Positions 12,396 to 16,227 of a DNA stretch of 16,227 nucleotides are shown piece after piece. The notes beneath the pieces were generated by a model, which searched no databases, was not told the DNA's origin, and saw nothing but the letters and a program-made list of their open reading frames with translations. This DNA is from an uncultured Campylobacter sp. (GTDB taxonomy: Bacteria; Campylobacterota; Campylobacteria; Campylobacterales; Campylobacteraceae), in the NCBI RefSeq assembly GCF_937997405.1, contig NZ_CALKTL010000102.1:1-16227 (forward strand), in the 5' to 3' direction. The stretch's first letter is position 1. The number at the start of each line of letters is the position of its first letter. Made by a program: the position numbers and the translations under genes.

Positions 12396-13763
12396 GTGCC
12401 GAGACAGACCTGGAGCAGCAAGCTCACATATATCTTAACCGTCGCAGGCGCCACGATCGGCTTTGGCTGCACGTGGAGGTTTCCGTATTTAGTCGGCGAA
12501 AATGGTGGCGGCGCCTATGTGCTCTTATTTTGCATCGCAATGATCGTGCTTGGAATCCCGATGATCTTGGTAGAAAACGTCATCGGACGTCGCGCGCTAA
12601 GAAACTGCGTCGATGCCTTCGCAGCGCCTAAAAAGGACGGCTCGCGCATAAAGCCGGCATGGAAAATCGTAGGCATCATGGGCGTAATCGGCGCGTTTGG
12701 AATTTTAGCCTACTATATGGTCCTTGGCGGCTGGGTGCTAACCTACATCGTAAACATCGTAAGCGGCAACTTCGACCTCTCCGCGCGGATCACAGACCCC
12801 GCATTTACGCAAAAATTCTACGCAGATCACATCGAAAATAGCCCGCTTAGCGTCGGAGCTTACACGCTCGTTTTCATAGCGATCAACTGGTACATTTTGA
12901 AAAACGGCATCATCGAAGGAATCGAAAAATTCGTAAAATTTCTAATGCCCGCGCTGTTTTTGTGCTTCATCGCGGTGATCCTTACAAATTTAACGCTTGA
13001 GGGCGCAAAGGAGGGCGTGAAATTTTATCTCGGCGTCGATTTTGCAAAGATCACGCCCAAGCTTTTGATCGACGTTTTAGGTCAGGTCTTTTTCGCGCTC
13101 TCGCTCGGTTTCGGCGTGATGATCACGCTATCTAGCTTCCTCAATAAAGACGAGAAGCTGATGCAAACAGCCACCATCACCGCAGTCGTAAACACCCTCA
13201 TCGCCGTGCTTGCGGGCTTTATGATCTTCCCGTCGCTCTTTAGCGCGGGGCTTGAGCCAAGCAGCGGCTCGTCGCTGGTTTTTAAGAGCCTGCCGATCGC
13301 GTTTTCGCACATGCCCTTCGGCAACGCCGTCGCGGTGGTCTTTCTCTCGATTTTGCTCATCGCCGCGCTTACGACGTCGATCACGATCTATCAGGTCATC
13401 ATAAATTTCGTCGAGGAGCGCTTCGGCTTTTCAACGCTAAAGGCGGTAAATTTAACGCTCGGCGGCGTCTTCGTGCTCGGCAACCTGCCCTGCATACTCT
13501 CAAGCAGCGTACTTGCGGACGTTAAAATTCTAGGGCGCTCGGTTTTCGACGCTTTCGACTTCGTAAGCGCGAACGTATTTTTCGTGCTAACGGCGCTTCT
13601 GTGCTGCATCTACGTGGGCTGGGTGCTAAAAAAGGATGCGATCTACGAGCTCACCAACGAAGGCGATCTAAGCGCGCGGCTCGCAGGAGTTTGGTTTTTG
13701 TACGTCAAATTTATCCTGCCGCTCATCATCGCGGTGATCTTCGGATACGGGATTTTCGGCTAA
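12396..13763 (+). CDS. Sodium-dependent symporter, NSS/SNF family
   Basis: A 455-residue inner-membrane carrier of the neurotransmitter:sodium symporter family (LeuT fold), likely importing an amino acid with Na+. The first helix has the family signature GATIGFGCTWRFPYLVGENGGGAY (18-41), and helical segments continue to the C-terminus, about 11-12 in all. The position that is Asn27 in LeuT, a Na1 ligand, is Cys25 here, so sodium coordination may differ. The start is a GTG with a strong AAGGAGG 5-6 nt upstream, 9 nt after nadD-rsfS, which suggests co-transcription though no functional link is evident. An alternative start is not needed, since residue 1 lies shortly before helix 1. The substrate cannot be read from the sequence. 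Confidence 0.9.
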   Translation: MPRQTWSSKLTYILTVAGATIGFGCTWRFPYLVGENGGGAYVLLFCIAMIVLGIPMILVENVIGRRALRNCVDAFAAPKKDGSRIKPAWKIVGIMGVIGAFGILAYYMVLGGWVLTYIVNIVSGNFDLSARITDPAFTQKFYADHIENSPLSVGAYTLVFIAINWYILKNGIIEGIEKFVKFLMPALFLCFIAVILTNLTLEGAKEGVKFYLGVDFAKITPKLLIDVLGQVFFALSLGFGVMITLSSFLNKDEKLMQTATITAVVNTLIAVLAGFMIFPSLFSAGLEPSSGSSLVFKSLPIAFSHMPFGNAVAVVFLSILLIAALTTSITIYQVIINFVEERFGFSTLKAVNLTLGGVFVLGNLPCILSSSVLADVKILGRSVFDAFDFVSANVFFVLTALLCCIYVGWVLKKDAIYELTNEGDLSARLAGVWFLYVKFILPLIIAVIFGYGIFG

Positions 13764-14289
13764 ATTTAAAGCCGCGAGAGTTTTAAATTTTAAATTTGCC
13801 TGCGGCGGTGCGATAGAATTTTAAAATTCCATCTGCTCCGTTACATACGCTACGGCGTAAGTTTTTACTCGGTGCGACATATTGTATTGAAACTTGCGGC
13901 ACGGCGGTCTTGCGACTAGGTGCGAGACACTGCACCGCAGTTATAATATAAATTCAGCGCAGGCGTAGCCTGCCCCTTGTAAAGCATCGTCGGGGGTTAG
14001 GTGGGGTTTGGGGCGAGCAGAGCAATGCGGTGCCGCAGAAGCAGCGCCGTCTCTGCGAGAAGTGTGACCTCGCAATTGTGGACCCCTTCCCGCCCCATGA
14101 AAAGCTTGGACGCGTATAGCGAAGCGGACGTCAGAATTTTAAAATTTTATCTGCACGTGCCGTGCAAGCGTGATGATAATCGCAAAAAGACGCGGCGGAA
14201 TTTTAAAATTTCATTCGCCTAGACGCCTTAAAATTTCCGCGACAGGCTCGCGATAAATTTTAAATTTAGCTGCAATTTAGGGGTTTGCA
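13764..14289 (+). other. 526-bp gene-free spacer
   Basis: I see no supportable gene. AT palindromes occur near both ends (GAATTTTAAAATTC at about 13817-13830, and several AATTTTAAAATTT runs at 14130-14265). The first sits just after the symporter gene and may aid termination. A G-rich patch (13992-14013) has only three full G4 runs. A TATAAT occurs at about 13942 with no gene behind it at normal distance. Confidence 0.5.
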
Positions 14290-14871
14290 ATGCTTCTGTT
14301 TTTTCTTACGATCTTTCCGATATCGCTGATGCCGGGCATCAACATGACCTACGCGCTAAATCTCGGCATCGCGCGCGGCTATCTTAGGGCGCTGCCTGCG
14401 CTGCTCGCGCAGGTGCTGGGCGTCGCGGCCGTGGCGCTTGCGTGTATATTCGGCGTCGCGGGCATTCTGCTTGCGCACCCTGCGGCGCTTAGCGCGATTA
14501 AAATTTTAGGCGGCGCGTATATTTTCTATCTGGGCGTCGCGACCTTTTTAGCGCGCGGAAATTTTAAGCTGCAAAAACAAAAGCGCAGCGAAAATATCTT
14601 CCTACAAGGCTTCGTAGTCGCGGTTTCAAACCCCAAGGCGTGGATATTTTTTACCGCGCTCTTTCCGCCATTTTTGGATGCGGACAATCTTTTCGGCGCG
14701 CGTACCTTTGCTCTCGTGGCGATCTTGTGCGCCAGCGAAAGCATCTGCCTTAGCATCTACGCGCTGGGCGGAGCGGTGCTAAAAAATCTGCTGAAAACCC
14801 ACCTGAAATACCTCGAAATTTTCTGCACGGTGCTGATGAGCGCGATCGGGTTGTGGATGATTTTGGGCTAA
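14290..14871 (+). CDS. LysE/RhtB-family amino acid exporter
   Basis: A 193-residue inner-membrane protein with about six hydrophobic helices. The N-terminal signature is FPISLMPGINMTYALNLGIARGY, the counterpart of the P-G-P-N motif and following GxxxGxxxG region of LysE/RhtB exporters (here Ile replaces the second Pro). The second half has the second family motif, GFVVAVSNPKAWIFF. These proteins export amino acids or related metabolites using the proton gradient, and the substrate cannot be predicted. It stands alone between a long spacer and sodB (opposite strand). AGGGG lies about 10 nt before the ATG. Confidence 0.87.
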   Translation: MLLFFLTIFPISLMPGINMTYALNLGIARGYLRALPALLAQVLGVAAVALACIFGVAGILLAHPAALSAIKILGGAYIFYLGVATFLARGNFKLQKQKRSENIFLQGFVVAVSNPKAWIFFTALFPPFLDADNLFGARTFALVAILCASESICLSIYALGGAVLKNLLKTHLKYLEIFCTVLMSAIGLWMILG

Positions 14872-14881
14872 AATTTTGATT

Positions 14882-14894
14882 GGGCTTGGCGCCC
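14882..14894 (+). terminator. Short hairpin after the LysE-family gene
   Basis: GGGC and GCCC enclose a 5-nt loop 10 nt after the stop, followed by GAGTTTTGAT. Stem and T run are both short, so this is a weak candidate. Confidence 0.25.
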
Positions 14895-15140
14895 GAGTTT
14901 TGATGAAATTTTAAATTTAAAAGATAGATTGAAAAGAAATATTGCTTCGGCCAAATTCCGAGAAAAATCCCGAAATTTAGCCGCTAGCTTTGAATTAAAA
15001 TTTTAAGCGATCGACCGCATATGCCAAACGCTGCGACGATTATCGTCCGCAGCGGATCCACGTCCGCAGCGAACTCGCAGCAAACCGGCGGCGCGTTTAG
15101 GCGGTTTTGGCTTTGTGTAGCATCGCCTCGCCGCGTGCGC

Positions 15141-15158
15141 TTAAATTTTAAAATTTAA
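15141..15158. terminator. 18-bp AT palindrome over the sodB stop codon
   Basis: A perfect palindrome (TTAAATTT/AAATTTAA with a central TA) covers the last sodB codon and stop. Similar palindromes end or follow several genes here. It could act as a weak bidirectional terminator, but it has no GC stem. Confidence 0.3.
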
Positions 15159-15778
15159 TCTCTGCCGTGAAGCTCGTCGATGTAAAATTTCACAGAGCCA
15201 AGACCCTCTTTTTTAGCCCATTCGTAGGCGCTTGAGACGAACTCCCAGTTGATGCCTGCGTAGAATTTCTCCAGATATTTCGGGCGCGCATTGTACTCAT
15301 CGATGTAATACGCGTGCTCCCAAACGTCCACGACCAGAAGCGGCACGAGCCCTTCGGTCACCGGTGTGGCGGCATTTTGGGTCGCTTTAATGCAAAGCTT
15401 GCCCGATTTCGGATCGTAAGCGAGCCACACCCAGCCTGAGCCGAAATGCGCCGTAGCAGCAGCCAAAAACTCGCCTTTAAAATCCGCAAAATTTTCCGCT
15501 AGCGCCGATTTTAGTTCCGCGGAAGCCTCGCTAGGCTTTGCGATGCAATCCCAATAAAAATCGTGGTTGTAAACCTGTGCAGCGTTATTGAAAAGCCCGC
15601 CGCTAGCCGCCGTTACGATCTCGTAAAGCCCCTTGCCCGCAAACTCGCCTGATTCGGTAAGTTTATTTAAATTTGCCACATAGGTCGCGTGGTGCTTGCC
15701 GTGGTGATAATCACAGGTTTGCTTGCTTACGACCGCGTTGTGCGCCACATCGAACGGCAACTCTCTAAGTTTAAACAT
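15155..15778 (-). CDS. sodB: Superoxide dismutase (iron type)
   Basis: This enzyme converts superoxide to oxygen and hydrogen peroxide in the cytoplasm and has 207 residues, close to the family norm. Metal ligands are visible at H26 (in YHHGKHH), H72 (in NHDFYW), D151 and H155 (in DVWEHAYY). Q68 in AAQVYNH is the glutamine that marks the iron form rather than the manganese form. GSGWVWL (113-119) is also conserved. The last residues (DELHGRD) are a little longer than in some homologues. The start has GGAGAGAAAG upstream and a perfect TATAAT 28 nt away, so it is a strongly expressed single gene, as is usual for sodB. Confidence 0.97.
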   Translation of the reverse strand: MFKLRELPFDVAHNAVVSKQTCDYHHGKHHATYVANLNKLTESGEFAGKGLYEIVTAASGGLFNNAAQVYNHDFYWDCIAKPSEASAELKSALAENFADFKGEFLAAATAHFGSGWVWLAYDPKSGKLCIKATQNAATPVTEGLVPLLVVDVWEHAYYIDEYNARPKYLEKFYAGINWEFVSSAYEWAKKEGLGSVKFYIDELHGRD

Positions 15779-15806
15779 CTTTCTCTCCTTGAAATGATTT
15801 GAAGCG

Positions 15807-15812
15807 ATTATA
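15807..15812 (-). promoter_or_regulatory. -10 box of sodB
   Basis: TATAAT preceded by GGC on the minus strand, 28 nt before the start codon. It is a strong match at normal distance. Confidence 0.7.
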
Positions 15813-15832
15813 GCCTAAAATTTCTAAATGAT

Positions 15833-15847
15833 TAATAAAATTTATTA
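15833..15847 (-). promoter_or_regulatory. Palindrome in the -35 region of sodB
   Basis: TAATAAA-A-TTTATTA is a perfect 7-bp inverted repeat about 20 nt upstream of the -10 box. AT-rich palindromes here suit Fur- or PerR-type metal/oxidative regulators known to control sodB in related bacteria, but the match to a Fur consensus is only partial. Confidence 0.35.
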
Positions 15848-15892
15848 TTTAGGATTAATTTTAAGACGAATTTCAATCTAGCTCGCTCCTAA

Positions 15893-15898
15893 TATAAT
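15893..15898 (+). promoter_or_regulatory. -10 box reading toward the last gene
   Basis: TATAAT on the plus strand, divergent from sodB. The next start codon is 167 nt away, which implies a long leader or a small RNA. Confidence 0.5.
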
Positions 15899-15904
15899 CG
15901 TGCT

Positions 15905-16059
15905 TTAAATTTAAAATTTAGGCGGTTTGTTAACGCCAAAGTTTTGCTTTCATCCTCGTCGGAGCGCTTTTCGAGTGCGACCGGGCGTACGGGTTTAAGC
16001 GCACTGCTAGTACGCACGATTGGCTACTGACCGCAACCTGCGTAATTGCGAGCTTTTTT
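15905..16059 (+). ncRNA. Possible structured leader or small RNA
   Basis: From the predicted start after the 15893 promoter, about 155 nt run to a hairpin CGCAA/TTGCG (16032-16050) followed by AGC and six T (16054-16059), which looks like a Rho-independent terminator. Upstream is GGCG/CGCC around a 9-nt loop at about 15922-15938. No known RNA family is recognised. The terminator lies only 5 nt before the ATG at 16065, so it could act as an attenuator. Confidence 0.3.
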
Positions 16060-16064
16060 AATTT

Positions 16065-16227
16065 ATGCTTGCTTTAAAATACATCGGCGCGGTACTCGCA
16101 TACGTCCTAGACACGGGGCTCGGCGCGCTTTTTATCGTCTTTCTTGAAACTGCTATCGCGCCAAAAGAGGACTTGGAGATTAGCCCGCTTCGCATATTTT
16201 TTATATTCACGCTAAGCTTATGCACAG
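16065..16227 (+). CDS. Membrane protein of unknown function, cut by the window end
   Basis: The frame from the ATG at 16065 is open to the end of the window (54 codons). It has a hydrophobic segment (LALKYIGAVLAYVLDTGLGALFIVFLETAI), a short polar stretch with KEDLEIS, and the start of a second hydrophobic helix (FFIFTLSL). It is probably a multi-pass membrane protein. No purine-rich ribosome binding site is visible; the T6 run of the possible terminator occupies that place. I cannot assign a family from this fragment. Confidence 0.5.
   Translation, partial: MLALKYIGAVLAYVLDTGLGALFIVFLETAIAPKEDLEISPLRIFFIFTLSLCT

Noticed and set aside
13992..14013. Possible G-quadruplex
   Set aside because: Only three runs of four or more G are present, the fourth being two G, so the usual motif is not met.
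14001..14222. Small plus-strand frame in the spacer before the LysE-family gene
   Set aside because: Composition is Arg/Ser-rich with no domain, no ribosome binding site and no periodic pattern.
15045..15071. Repeated CGTCCGCAGCG in the sodB downstream spacer, considered as CRISPR or att
   Set aside because: Only two 11-bp copies with a 5-6 bp gap; no array, no cas genes and no integrase.

Overview
This window looks like chromosome from a Campylobacter (Campylobacterota), probably one of the higher-GC oral species of the C. gracilis/rectus/showae type. KdsA, SerS, SodB, the NadD-RsfS pair and the five-gene nickel ECF transporter all read as epsilonproteobacterial, and the words AAATTT and TAAAATTT saturate the spacers. 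The species is an inference from remembered family sequences, not from a search.

Layout. Positions 66-811 (minus) hold two AT-rich paralogous small ORFs of unknown function. They sit directly downstream of a minus-strand tRNA operon, Val(TAC)-Asp(GTC)-Lys(TTT). On the plus strand follow a small lytic transglycosylase and kdsA (KDO-8-phosphate synthase). After a 512-bp gene-poor spacer comes a bacterial-PH-domain membrane protein whose promoter carries a G8 tract, and then an odd tRNA-Glu(CTC). Positions 4422-8607 (minus) are a nickel uptake operon, nikK-nikM-nikL-nikQ-nikO. The last four genes are chained by 4-nt ATGA overlaps, but nikK is separated from nikM by 781 bp that encode, antisense, a broken pentapeptide-repeat frame. 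On the plus strand serS, a pentapeptide-repeat ORF, a fused nadD-rsfS and an NSS-family symporter form a tight run (8748-13763). A LysE/RhtB exporter, sodB (minus) and the start of an unknown membrane protein close the window.

The most unusual signals concern repeats. First, two regions (7157-7649 and 10006-10779), and a scrap at 3162-3296, are built from 15-bp units encoding x-A-[KNE]-F-x pentapeptides centred on AAA-TTT. Second, four conserved proteins (KdsA, NadD, NikO, NikL) carry long in-frame low-complexity insertions or linkers, some also rich in AAATTT-type words. Together these suggest that a short AT-cored repeat has expanded in both spacers and genes of this genome. That idea is inference and can be tested by genome-wide counting and alignment.

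Smaller points are a nadD-rsfS gene fusion that keeps the internal ribosome binding site, a probable phase-variable promoter, a tandem duplication of the nikO 3' end, a palindromic operator candidate before nikK, and a possible leader RNA before the last gene.
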